NCBI RefSeq assembly: GCF_032854445.1
Contig: NC_088298.1
Location: forward strand, 6,497,504 to 6,561,503
DNA: 64,000 nucleotides
Reading direction: 5' to 3'
Origin: Liolophura sinensis
Lineage: Eukaryota; Mollusca; Polyplacophora; Chitonida; Chitonidae
Of the stretch, positions 42,873 through 53,547 are shown piece after piece. The notes under the pieces are model-generated. The model did no database searches. It worked only from the letters and a program-made list of their open reading frames with translations, and was not told the origin of the DNA. The position numbers and the translations under genes were made by a program. How positions within the stretch are numbered: the first letter of the stretch is position 1; each line of letters starts with the position of its first letter.

Positions 42873-43249
42873 GTAAATGGTAAATTATGTATTGCATTGA
42901 GTGTCGTTTTAATTTGCTAATACACGTACATAACTGCATATTTGTAGTTCCGAGAGTTTTACGCAAATAAGTCATCAACCGCGCCAGTAAAATTTACTCA
43001 GCAGGTCGCGTGTTCAAATCCAGTGCTTGGAGATAGTTTATCACGGACTTATGATAAATATTGTGCATGTAAATATATGTGATGAAATAAGACAACTATA
43101 TGTTTTTTGGCGAATTCTTTTATCATCGTAGTCAACCAGTCCATCGACCATTCGATCGATCTGCATGTAGATATAGTAATCAATGGACTGACGAATAAGC
43201 AACAGCAATCAGTTAATCCGTGAGTCAGTGACATTGTTATATACTGTGT
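42873..43249. other. Non-coding with a tRNA-like scrap
   Basis: GCAGGTCGCGTGTTCAAATC at ~43000 resembles a box B region, probably an old SINE piece. No complete tRNA fold can be made from the flanks. Confidence 0.4.
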
Positions 43250-43424
43250 GGAAACCGGGTTTTAAGTACGTACGTGGGAATGTCTGCCAGCAACCTGCGG
43301 ATGATCGTGGGTTTCCGCCGGGCTCTGAACGGTTTTTTTCCACGACATAGCCGGCCACCGTCGTAAAAGTTAAATATTCTTGAGTACGGCGTAAAACACC
43401 AATGAGGTAAATAAAATAAACGTA
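43250..43424 (+). mobile_element. SINE family A, 5' truncated
   Basis: GTACGTGGGAATGTCTGCCA, CTGCGGATGATCGTGGGTTT, tail CTTGAGTACGGCGTAAAACA. Confidence 0.88.
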
Positions 43425-43784
43425 GTTATTCGCTACAGTCAAGCATTGGAATAGAGCACCTCTATATCATTGCTGACCTACAGATAGGCTAGAAATGCAT
43501 GCGTTTCTTCGTCTTTCATCAAATGTAAATGTTAAATTATGCAAATGCTGAATTATACAGCAAACATTTCATACAATATGTGGTGTATTAGTTACGGGTT
43601 TTAACGGGACATGGTTCAGTGCGTAAAGTATACGCGAGTTCTAACCATGACACACACAAGTAGTGAGATAAATCCCTTTATCATTGTCCGTAGAGGGTGT
43701 TGCTCTAAGCAGTGCACGGTGATGCATTTGTCCGTTTCCAGGCACGGTCTTGCGTTCGTTGAAGACCGCTTTTCTTGCGCATCT

Positions 43785-43912
43785 GTAAATGACACGTGGG
43801 AAAGTCCGTTAGTAAATTGCCAAAGATCTGTGGTTTATCCCTAGCACTTTATCGTATATATGTGAAAACACCTGAGTATGATGTTCAATAACAATCAAAT
43901 GAATAAAACATA
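43785..43912 (+). mobile_element. Highly diverged SINE family A
   Basis: ACACGTGGGAAAGTCCGTTA, CTTTATCGTATATATGTGAA and ACCTGAGTATGATGTTCAAT follow the order of the consensus. Confidence 0.6.
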
Positions 43913-43914
43913 AA

Positions 43915-44000
43915 CTTATATATTTATTTCTTTTACTTGTGTTTTTCGCCGTTCTCAAGAACATTTCATTTGTACGACGAGAAAATGAATAAATAAATGC
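43915..44000 (-). mobile_element. SINE family A tail fragment
   Basis: ATATTTATTTCTTTTACTTG, TTTTTCGCCGTTCTCAAGAA and CATTTCATTTGTACGACGAG. It is inverted relative to the preceding copy. Confidence 0.6.
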
Positions 44001-46461
44001 CCGTAGTATAAGGGCAAATCGGTACAGAATGATTTACAAGTTCAACCAATTGGAACAGAGCGCTGTGAGCAACAACAATGGGAAATCTATTCAGCGTCAC
44101 AGCATTGTGCATTTTCAACTTCAGAACTTCAGACAGTACTTACTGCATGAGTCATGCAGTCCTGTCACGTGACCAAGACGGCATATAACCGTGATGCATG
44201 CTTATTTGTTTAAGCGGTTGCAGCTTTGTTGGTTTATTATTTTTTTCTCTCATTTTTTTGCTTTTAGTTTTTGTTCAGCTTGTGCAAAGAAGAAGACGCA
44301 CATTGCTATTGTCCCTGTATAAGATTTTCATTTACTTTGGTAAACAACACCCTTTTATACTCTCTCCCACTCTTCCAGAGATATTAAATGCATTTGTTGT
44401 AATTGAAAGAAGGAAGACTAAATCTTTGTTGTGACTTCACAAAACACGCTGTTTTGATTGGCTGATGTTATTTAGTGCAACGAAAGAGTGCATTGTGTCA
44501 TATTTCTGTAGACTATAGAAATATAGAATTATTTCAACAGTTTATATAGTAGTCTTTTGTATACGGAACATGTAGATGTACATGTTACGAAAAACTCAAC
44601 AGCTGTCTCTATTGTGTTCACGAATATATGTGTTGGTCCTGTCTTGCTTCAGATCTTCAACTGTCCGCTCAGTCCATTGTTCTAAACAGAATTACCGTCG
44701 CTGTTGTTTGAATTTCTCTCTGCTTTCTTGAGAAAAGCTCAAAAACGTGTCAACTAAACACAAAAGTTTTAATGATTCTTTTTTTAGACAGTGAAAAATT
44801 CTTGGGCATACAGTTGAAAAAAAAAATAAATCAATATTTAAATGAATAAATAAATAAAATAAATAAATCTAAACGAGTATATCCTTGTCTACCTATATAA
44901 CCATGTATGTGTGACAGTAACCCTAGAGTTTCATAGTCCACAAATGGATGTTACTGTAATACTTCAATAACGTATCATGTCGTTGATGTTCTAACGAGGT
45001 AGAAATGTCAATAATGTAAAGAATGCGAGGGAAAAACAAAACTGGAGTCTGACAAATCTGTATGACGTCATTGATTTTGTGTACACATCATTGCGATGTT
45101 TTTAATTCCATATAGGTCAGTAAAGCATTACTAATGTAGGCTATATTTACATATATGTGCCTGTCGGTCCAGTGCTGTAGATCGGAAATCCTCGGTAGCC
45201 TTCGTGACCGTTATGGGGATTGCCGACGTGGAGGTTTGCGATTATGAGAGTGACTTCTTACGTTAGTTTGTAACTGTTGTGACAAAATAACTTCCCTAAT
45301 AAAAGAAACAGATAATACAATGAGTAATCTTTTTGTTGTACAATTGGCAATATAATTTATTTTTATATATGCATGAACTTGGTTCTGAACAAATACTTAC
45401 ATTCTGTTGGACGGTTTGGAAGCAATGAAGCACGTGATCTCCTTAGTAACAGACTATGTGTGCGAAGAAAATTTTTATATCATAGTAAAATGTCTATTTT
45501 TGAATCGTTGTCAGCGGTAGTGTATACAATGGATTTGCATAATTGTTTACTTTACAGATAGCCTGGGTATTTTTGTGGAGTTTAAAAGACTGCACCAAAA
45601 TAAGATGGCCCAGCTAAGGGCTATCACGTGATCTCCAGCTTCTGGGATGTCTTACGGAATCTAAAACTTTCACCATTTAGTAACATTGTTTAACTGTTTT
45701 ATAGATTAGGGTTACTATGACCTCGAAACTAACAAATATGAAATTTAAGTCGATATGCTGTTTGTATAACGGTCATTCTGCATTGCGTGTAGTTGTATCA
45801 AAGAAAACTATAGGCAACCAATGCTTAAACTAACTACAGTGTAAGATTGCGTAACAAGGTCATTGTCTTTGCGCAATGCATTATGGGACTTGAATGTAAC
45901 ACGAGGACCAGCATTGTACAACTATATTAAGGATGGGTTTTGAAGATGGCCGAAGGAGTGGCATAATACAGAGAGCAGTACAAAGAGGTGTTAAAGTTTC
46001 ATTGTTACAGAAAGTAATTAAGATGTAGGCTGTGAAGGCCGTTAGAGAAGTGCTTCGGCAAAAAACTACAAAGCAATATGATATAGCTCTGACAGCAAGT
46101 GGGAAGTGCAGGTTGCTGTCAGCAAAGGTTCTGTCGCGTGAAATCCACTTCATTTCAGAAGAGGAATTATCACAATGGTTCTAATGATTAGAATACCTGG
46201 TCCACTGCTCAAAGACATATATTCTTTTGTGATCGCTGGAATTGTTAACCCAACTCTGAGGCACGTACTTTGTCCACCGAAAAATACAAGTTTAGTTTTT
46301 AACGCCATTGGGAATTATTTATGTAGGATCCACACATTTGAAGCCACAGCTTTGCAGCGATAGTTCTCTGTGAATTGACCTTTGCTGATCAGACTAGCCT
46401 GAAAGAGCTCTCATTACCTTGGCGCAAATCGTTCCATGGAATGGAGTTTGTTTAAACTAAT
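44001..46461. other. Long non-repetitive stretch, no gene recognised
   Basis: About 2.4 kb without arrays or clear SINEs. Several 60-90 codon frames exist on both strands, but none has protein-like composition or splice signals. An AAATAAATAAAT tract near 44850 may be a decayed SINE tail. Confidence 0.45.
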
Positions 46462-46469
46462 TGATATAT

Positions 46470-46548
46470 GCATGTATGTACGTATGTATCTGTGTATGTA
46501 TGTATGTATGTATGTATGTATGTATGTATGTATGTATGTATGTATGTA
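46470..46548. repeat. TATG tetranucleotide microsatellite
   Basis: About 12 uninterrupted TGTA/TATG units at the right end, with imperfect units to the left. Confidence 0.93.
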
Positions 46549-46841
46549 GAAATATCTGGAATGCTATATTCACACATTTAATTGTAACGGGAATAAAGTT
46601 TCTCTTTTCTCACATGGTTAGTCCATCTAAGGAGCGACATATAAATATTTTTACTTTTCGAGGAAAAAGGTGAAAGAGAAATGTATTTTTCTGCTTTCAA
46701 GAGTACTAACACTTGTCCTTAGAATTAGAAGAATCACAGAGTCACACATTGAAATGCAGCACAGGGCTGAATTGAAATTGCATACTGTGAAATTTAGTTG
46801 TGGTGTAGTATTCAGTATTACAAAGTAGTAAAAAAAACGAA

Positions 46842-46980
46842 ACTGCGGATGGTCATGGGATCCCCCACCCCACCCCTCCCGGGCTCTGCCTGGTTTCCGC
46901 CCACCATAATGCTTGCCTCCGCTGTGTAAAAAAATATCTTGAGTACGACGTAAAACACCAATGAAATAAATAAATAAATC
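46842..46980 (+). mobile_element. SINE family A, 3' half with expanded C tract
   Basis: CTGCGGATGGTCATGGGATC, then a C-rich insertion (CCCCCACCCCACCCCTCCC, 46862-46880) where other copies have only CCCCCGGG, then the usual GGGCTCTGCC and tail. The C tract is a G-quadruplex motif on the minus strand. Confidence 0.85.
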
Positions 46981-47282
46981 AGTGATAACAAACATCATTA
47001 GAAAAGACAGCAATCGGTTATCTTTTGCTTCATTAACAATTCTAAACCAGCCCATGATTCTACGAGTCTTTGATGTACTAAGATTTTCATATAGGCTAAT
47101 ACCATCTATGGCTTCTTAGCATAATCCACGAAACCTATTTTTTGTTCAGTCGGCATAATCAACCTTCATCTTTGTACAAACATTGCCCGTCTGACAATTC
47201 AAACTATGTAGCTGATTTGTCCATGCCCAGATACATGTAATTAGAGGATCCAGACTTGCCCCAGAACAGCTCAGACTTGTAT

Positions 47283-47384
47283 ACTTGATGGTCGTGGGTT
47301 TCCTCCCACCATAATGCTGGCCGTCATCGTATAAGTGAAGTGTTCTTGAGTACGGCGTAAAAACCAATCAAACAAATAAATCAA
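47283..47384 (+). mobile_element. SINE family A, last ~100 bp
   Basis: GATGGTCGTGGGTTTCCTCC through CTTGAGTACGGCGTAAAAAC and AAATAAATC. Truncated on the 5' side, with the CCGGG hairpin lost. Confidence 0.85.
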
Positions 47385-47401
47385 TTCATTAAGTGATGAA
47401 T

Positions 47402-48482
47402 TCCTGAACGAATTACATATCTCGGATCAGGCAATGAATCAGTCCGTCCGAAAATCAGGCGGTCAACCATTCGGTGAGACAGGCAATGAACCACTTTGTG
47501 AATCAGGCAATGAGCCAATTTGTGAATCAGGCATTGAACCCGTCTGGGAATCAGGCATTGAACCAGTCTGTGAGCCAGACAATGCACCAGTCTATGAACC
47601 AGCCAATGAACCAATCTGTGAATCAGGAAATGAACCATTTTGTCAGTTAGTCGGTGAAGCAAGCAATGAACCAGTTGGTTTATCAGGAATGACCAGTCGG
47701 TGAATCAGGAAATGAATCAACCTGTGAATGAGGCAGTGAACCAGTCTGTGAGTGAGGCTATAAACCAGTCTGTAAATCAGGAAATGAACCAGTCTGTAAA
47801 TTAGGCAATGAACCAGTCTGTGAATCAGGAAATGAACCGGCAGGTAAATCGGGCAATGAACTAGTTGGTGGACCAGTCAATAAACCAGTCGGTGAATCAG
47901 GCAATGAGCCAGTCGATGAACCATGCAATGAGCGAGTCTGCAAATGCAGTAGTGAAATAATCAATGGATTTGGCAGTGAATTGGTTTATCAAGCAGTAAA
48001 CCTGTCAGTGCGTTAGTACGGTCGATGAATCAGGCAATGAACAAGTCGGTGAACTAGGCAATGAACCATTCGGTGAACCATGCAATGAGCGAGTCTGCAA
48101 ATGCAGTAGTGAAATAATCAGTGGATTTGGCAGTGAATTAGTTTATCAAGCAGTAAACCTGTTAGTGCGTTTGTACGGTTGGTGAATCAGGAAATGGACA
48201 AGTCGGTAAACTAGACAATGAACCACTCGGTGAACCATGCAATGAGCAAGTCTGCAAATGCAGTAGTGAAATAATCAGTGGATTTGGCAGTGAATTAGTT
48301 TATCAAGCTGTAAACCTGTCAGTGCGTTTGTACGGTCGGTGAATCAGGAAATGAACAAGTCTGTACACCAGGCAATGAACATCTCGGTGAACCATGCAAT
48401 GAGCGAGTCTGCGAATCCAGTGGTGAAATAATCAGATTTGGCAGTGAATTAGTTTATCAAGCAGTTAACAAGTCAGTACGTG
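47402..48482. repeat. 24-bp array passing into a 157-bp higher-order array
   Basis: Left part (to ~47900): about 20 units of GAATCAGGCAATGAACCAGT plus CTGT, with GAGGCAG, GGAAATG and GCATTG variants. Right part: the block starting CCATGCAATGAGCGAGTCTG recurs at 47921, 48078, 48235 and 48392, each 157 bp apart. It includes GGCAGTGAATTAGTTTATCA, found nowhere in the left part. Confidence 0.95.
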
Positions 48483-49089
48483 AAGTAAAACTTTTTTTTA
48501 AAAATCAAATCCTTCACAAAAGAGACGTGTAAATGTACTGAAGGTTATGCCTTATCAGGTTATTTTCGAATGAGGATAATTTCTTACGCCTCTACCTGAT
48601 GACCAAGCAGTTAAGCCAGGCGTTTAATAGACGACATTACATGTTTAATTTACAAGTTTATCTCTTTTTATCCTATTAAATATTACGTAATAAAGAGTGG
48701 CTATTCTTAGTGTGGCGTCCAGGTCCGATGGCGGCTAAGCACATCTATATACCGCTTTATGGGAATGTGAGGTTTTCGAGAGAGAAAAAAAAACAGAGAA
48801 AACTGTTACATTATCTTTTACAAAAAAAATAAATAAATAAACAGATCTCACAGTTTCCGTCTCGGCGTTATATCAAGACTCGGCGTGTGACCACAGTGGC
48901 CACACACGTCACACACATCCTGGCTATGGGCGTCAAGTACGCCTGTCCGTTCCCTTGCCTGTACGGACATACTGTCGCGTCATGCACCAGAGTATCGCAT
49001 GCACTTAGCAAGTACATAGCGGTATGCGTTCTCACATGATATTTGTCTTTGACTCATGACACTACAGTGCTCTAACGTACCAATCATTA
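48483..49089. other. Non-coding, no gene recognised
   Basis: Includes a more GC-rich patch (48855-48990) with TGACCACAGTGGCCACACAC, a palindromic stretch, but no acceptable exon. Confidence 0.45.
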
Positions 49090-49395
49090 GATCATTATCG
49101 CAGGATCGAATTGCAATGTTTTAGACGGAGAAATATTGATCATTAAATGATCGCTTGTATTGCAATGTTCTAGGCAGAGAAATGTACCAATCATTAGATC
49201 ATTGCTTCCATCTGCAATGTTCTAGACAGAGACATGTACAAATCATTAGATCTTTGCTTTTAGGTAGACAAAATGTACTATAATCATTTTATGATTGCTC
49301 GTATTGGAATTCGTTAGACAGAAAAATGTTATAATTATTGGTTGGCTGTTTATATTTCAATGTTCTATACAGATAAATGTAAGCGTATTAGTCAT
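49090..49395. repeat. Imperfect ~57-bp repeats, about five units
   Basis: Each unit has GCAATGTTCTAGACAGAGAA followed by ATGTACCAATCATTAGATCA. The units are considerably diverged. Confidence 0.75.
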
Positions 49396-49496
49396 CTAAA
49401 GTATAGGTTTTATCCGTTTGTTTGTAGGTATAGGGTTTTGATAAAGCAAACTGTTTGTTTTGTGTTGTATGTATTTACGGTATATGCGACAAATTA

Positions 49497-49626
49497 GTCA
49501 GGTACCTGCCAAAGGTCGGTGGTTTACTACGATCATTTCGCTTTCTCCTGCAAACTGCACCGATGTCTATATAAGTGAAACATTCTTGAACACGGTGTTA
49601 AACACCAGGAAATAAAAATAAATAAG
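49497..49626 (+). mobile_element. Diverged SINE family A, 3' half
   Basis: GTCAGGTACCTGCCAAAGGT, TATAAGTGAAACATTCTTGA and CACGGTGTTAAACACCAGGA, then AATAAAAATAAATAAG. Confidence 0.7.
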
Positions 49627-50564
49627 TTAGTAAATACGTAACTGTAAAGCCCGTGTTCACTTGTCGCTTTAGAGCTCCTGTTTCTGTTGCAAAAAGCGTA
49701 ACTGTTATTGTAAATGCATACATGCATACTGTCCGAGATGACATTTATACACGCTCATTTTATTGAATAGAAACATTTGAGTCTGGCATGGTGTGGTTTA
49801 CCCTTTGGAGATAATGATGTGGTGTTAAGCCATAATCATGCATTCATTCGGACATAATGACAAACGACGAAAGGTATTTGCATAGGCCATGATGTGATGA
49901 CAACACAAGGTGTTTGATTACTAGGAGACGTCTGATAAATCACTATTAACATTTAGTGCATTTTTTTTATTACTTAACTTTTATTTAAACCATGGTGCTA
50001 GTACTTTAAACCATTGTTACTATTTACGCACCGACATGAAATGTTAGAATAAAACCGTAACTGAGGTATATTGGAAAGAGATCGTATTTCAGTGGTTGCG
50101 TGTGACAATGCCTCAATTATCACACTGTCGGTTTTACTCTCTATGTTGGTTGGTGTCAGGGATATTGACGTGTGCCAATCTCTCCATGGGACTGATTTAC
50201 ACCAAAACTGTATGCGCGTCAATTAGAATCTGTTTATTTCAGGTCATTCTGTACCTTAAATTACAAGAAAAACATTAAAATCTTCCGCAGGACACAACAG
50301 ACTCTGAAATTCATTACATACAGATATTCCCTGCTCTCACAAAACTATGGAAGCAGGAGACGACCAACTAGCAATGACTTTAGGACTTTTGTGAGAAACT
50401 TAATTAAGTTATACGGCATAGTACAATATTTTTATTTTCTATGTGTTAAGGGATAGGCCATTTTGATTTAAAGTGTATGTTAAGGCAATTTCTGCATTGA
50501 TATATTTATGTATATAGAGGCATACAGTTTTAAGCATATGGTAAGTACACGTGTATTAGTACAA
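49627..50564. other. Non-coding, no gene recognised
   Basis: GGTGTTAAGCCATAATCATG at ~49813 looks like a SINE 3' end. The rest is unique AT-rich sequence. Confidence 0.45.
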
Positions 50565-50937
50565 GTCTTAGCTCAGTGAGCAAGTGCTTACGGTTTAACG
50601 TTGTACTTGACATTTTTTCAGTCATATGAAGGAGTCCTTAGCGTGCATATACGTATAATGTGTCTCCTTGATACAGGACGGATTTCCGTCGCTCTTTTAT
50701 TTAGTGCTGCATCACTAAGACAACTTATCGAAGGCAAGTAAGCTGCCACGCCCGAACCATTATACTGATAAGGGTCAACCAGCCGTTTGCACTATCCCTT
50801 TGATGCTGAACGCCAAGCGAGGAAGCTACAACTTCCTCTTTTAAGGTCTTAGGTGTGACCCAACCTGGATTGATCGTGGATCTCCCGCCCCCAAAGCGGA
50901 CGCTGTACCAACTGAGCCACCGGGGCCGGTGAGTTTT
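50565..50937 (-). mobile_element. SINE family B with readable tRNA-like head
   Basis: On the minus strand the head reads ACCGGCCCCGGTGGCTCAGT then TGGTACAGCGTCCGCTTTGG, a tRNA-type A-box region, and passes through GGTTGGGTCACACCTAAGAC. Its 3' end carries the AAGTACAACGTTAAACCGTA segment. It is the most informative family B copy in the window. Confidence 0.85.
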
Positions 50938-51169
50938 AGCTCAGGTTGAATATATCGATTTTATAGGCTTTAAGTTTTATTTATATATGAAAAATGAGGG
51001 CATTTAGAGGCTTTTAGGTCTATTGTTTAGCTGTTATATGACATCAGTCAGCGTCAAAAATATTCTGTGAAACGAAATATAGGGCGGTTTGAAGATCCAA
51101 GCTTATAAAAACGCAAACTGTTGTACCATGCATTTAAAATACATGTACATCTTTGTGACTCCTATGATG
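50938..51169. other. Non-coding spacer
   Basis: AT-rich, nothing recognised. Confidence 0.4.
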
Positions 51170-51616
51170 TCTGTATGTCTGTATAAATGTGATGAAGTGT
51201 TACATTTATGCTTGTGTGTAATGACTTGTTACATTTATGCTTGTGTGTAATGAATTGCTACATTTATGCTTGTGGGTAATGGATTGTTACATTTATGCTT
51301 GTGGGTAATGGATTGTTACATTGGGTAATGGATTGTTACATTTTATGCTTGTGGGTAATGAATTATTGCATTCATGCTTGTATGTAATGCATTATTGCAT
51401 TCATGCTTGTATGTAATGAATTGTTACATTTATGCTTGTGTGTAATAAATTATTGCATTCATGCTTGTATGTAATGAATTGCTACATTTATGCTTGTGTG
51501 TAGTGAATTCTTACATTTATTCTTGTGTGTAATGAATTGTTACATTTATTCGTGTGTGTAATGAATTGTTACATTTATGCTTGTGCGTAATGTATTGTTA
51601 CATTTATGCTTGTGAC
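51170..51616. repeat. 29-bp minisatellite array
   Basis: About 15 units of GTAATGAATTGTTACATTTA plus TGCTTGTGT, with GCATTCATGCTTGTATG variants. Confidence 0.95.
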
Positions 51617-51734
51617 TAGACTATAATGGAACTGAACAAGTGAAATTTAGTCACAAAGTCACTAACACCGGCCAGCGATGTTCCGCAAAGCTGTTGTTTT
51701 TGTAGACAGGTCTCGTCTTAGGTTAATAGCCCAT

Positions 51735-51900
51735 GTTAAAAGGTATGATGTCAAAAATTTGACGATGACACTTGATAGTTTATCGAGAATTGGACAATGT
51801 TGACGGATACGGTGCCAAAGGTTTGGCCGATGATATTTTATAGTTTATCGAGAATTGGACAATGTGGACGGATACGATGACAAAAGTTTGGCCAATGGAC
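51735..51900. repeat. 65-bp tandem duplication
   Basis: TAGTTTATCGAGAATTGGAC at 51776 and 51841, with similar flanks (GACGGATACG, AAAGGTTTGGCC / AAAAGTTTGGCC). Confidence 0.85.
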
Positions 51901-53045
51901 TGACAGACCAACCAAGGCTCCTTGATACAGTGTAACAGCTAATCAAAGTATATGACACACAACAGGCAAGTCCTGATTAGTCATTTTAAATGGTATAAAA
52001 TATCTAGTTTGATTGGCATGTGTAAATCATGAATACATCACGTTGTAGTTAATTCCTTCAGTTACCGTGCTGTATATGTGCCCCTTCCCCAATATCGACA
52101 CACGAAGGTCAGCCATGTCATTTTAACACGTTGTAGTTGACATTGATACTGACCACGATTATATATGTGACGCTTTTTGCTAAACCAAAGTCCGAATATA
52201 TTTATAGACAAAGAGAGAGAGAGAAAAAAACTGGTCAACCTATGAATTCCTGTGCGACTTTAGGATATTTATGATAGTCCCCTGTATCCATGCGTGGCTT
52301 GAAGGCTTAACCCTCACTGCCCGAATGTAGGCAAAACAGGGTCAGACTGTCATCTAGGTGTTATTTACTTTTCACAAAACATGTTGACAAAACTTAATAA
52401 CGTTTTTTTGTATTGTGTGGATTGGAGAAAATTGCAGTTTGACAAATCATAAGCCTTCTGAACCGCACATCAAAGGAGAGAAAGAATTTCGTGATGGAAG
52501 TATACACGTAGTGTATATATTCCAGCGCGGACCTCAAAATGGAGCCATGGTGGTATAATTGCACATGTACCTAGAGTCATGTTCATATATATACGTTGTA
52601 TCCCAGGGTATATTTGTAAAATAAATATACGAGTAAAAAAAGTCTTTTAAAGTGATCAAAAAATTAAATAAATATATTTGTATATACAAACTTTCACAAA
52701 GGAAAGTTCAGACACCCTGCAAACCCCGCAAATCTGTTCCAACATTTTTTTTCTAATATTAATGTTTCATCTGTTACGAGATTTATATGTTTACGTGATG
52801 CCGTGGTTTTAACTGATTATCACGAGGACACAACTAATTGAGGATGTTAAATTAGATTTCATTTTAATGTGAAAAAATAAGCTAAAGTGCTGCTTGCGTG
52901 CGAATTTTAAATTTGTGGTTTACCTATGTTAGGAGTATCTTAATTAGGAATTTTAGATTGGATAGGGGAGTTTTTTTTTTGGTACCCTGTCCATGGTAAT
53001 TAAGAGAACACTGATCTATAACTGATACGCATAAATACATACATA
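51901..53045. other. Non-coding, no gene recognised
   Basis: Unique AT-rich sequence. No frame or splice-bounded exon stands out. Confidence 0.45.
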
Positions 53046-53069
53046 TATCTATCTATCTATCTATCTATA

Positions 53070-53142
<73 letters not shown>
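53046..53142. repeat. Compound TATC and TA microsatellite
   Basis: Four to five TATC units followed by about 32 TA units, one of four long TA tracts in the window. Confidence 0.95.
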
Positions 53143-53149
<7 letters not shown>

Positions 53150-53547
53150 ATCAGGTCACAAGCATACATTCTGGATGCTGTAGCCAAAACGTGACATATT
53201 GCCTGAAAGATACAAACCCGGGTAACGGAAAACCACTTTTCCCGATGTTTTTCTCCGCGAAAAACAAATCAAAGGTGTTATTTCCTCATGTGTGTGTCCT
53301 CGTATTCAACAAAGGTAACTGTTTCGTATCCATGTTGGAGAAAGAGATTAATACTAGACATATATACTCCTGGTCCAGGTAGGGGACTTTTGTCCTGTTG
53401 TAGTCATAAAGCGAGATCTCGCTCATTTCACGTTTTTCACTGTGAGACAAAACTCTGGGTAGGGAAATGTTGCCTTTTGTATAAAACTATTATGGAAGTA
53501 CTTTAAGCTTTGGTGTGAACTGGTGAGAAATTCAGACAAACGTGCGC
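53143..53547. other. Non-coding spacer
   Basis: Short overlapping frames only. Confidence 0.4.

Noticed and set aside
42990-43030. Possible tRNA-like sequence GTCGCGTGTTCAAATCC
   Set aside because: Only the B-box portion is present; no cloverleaf.
47434-47703. 89-codon plus-strand frame rich in NEPICESG repeats
   Set aside because: Product of the 24-bp minisatellite (8-codon unit), open on the other strand as well.
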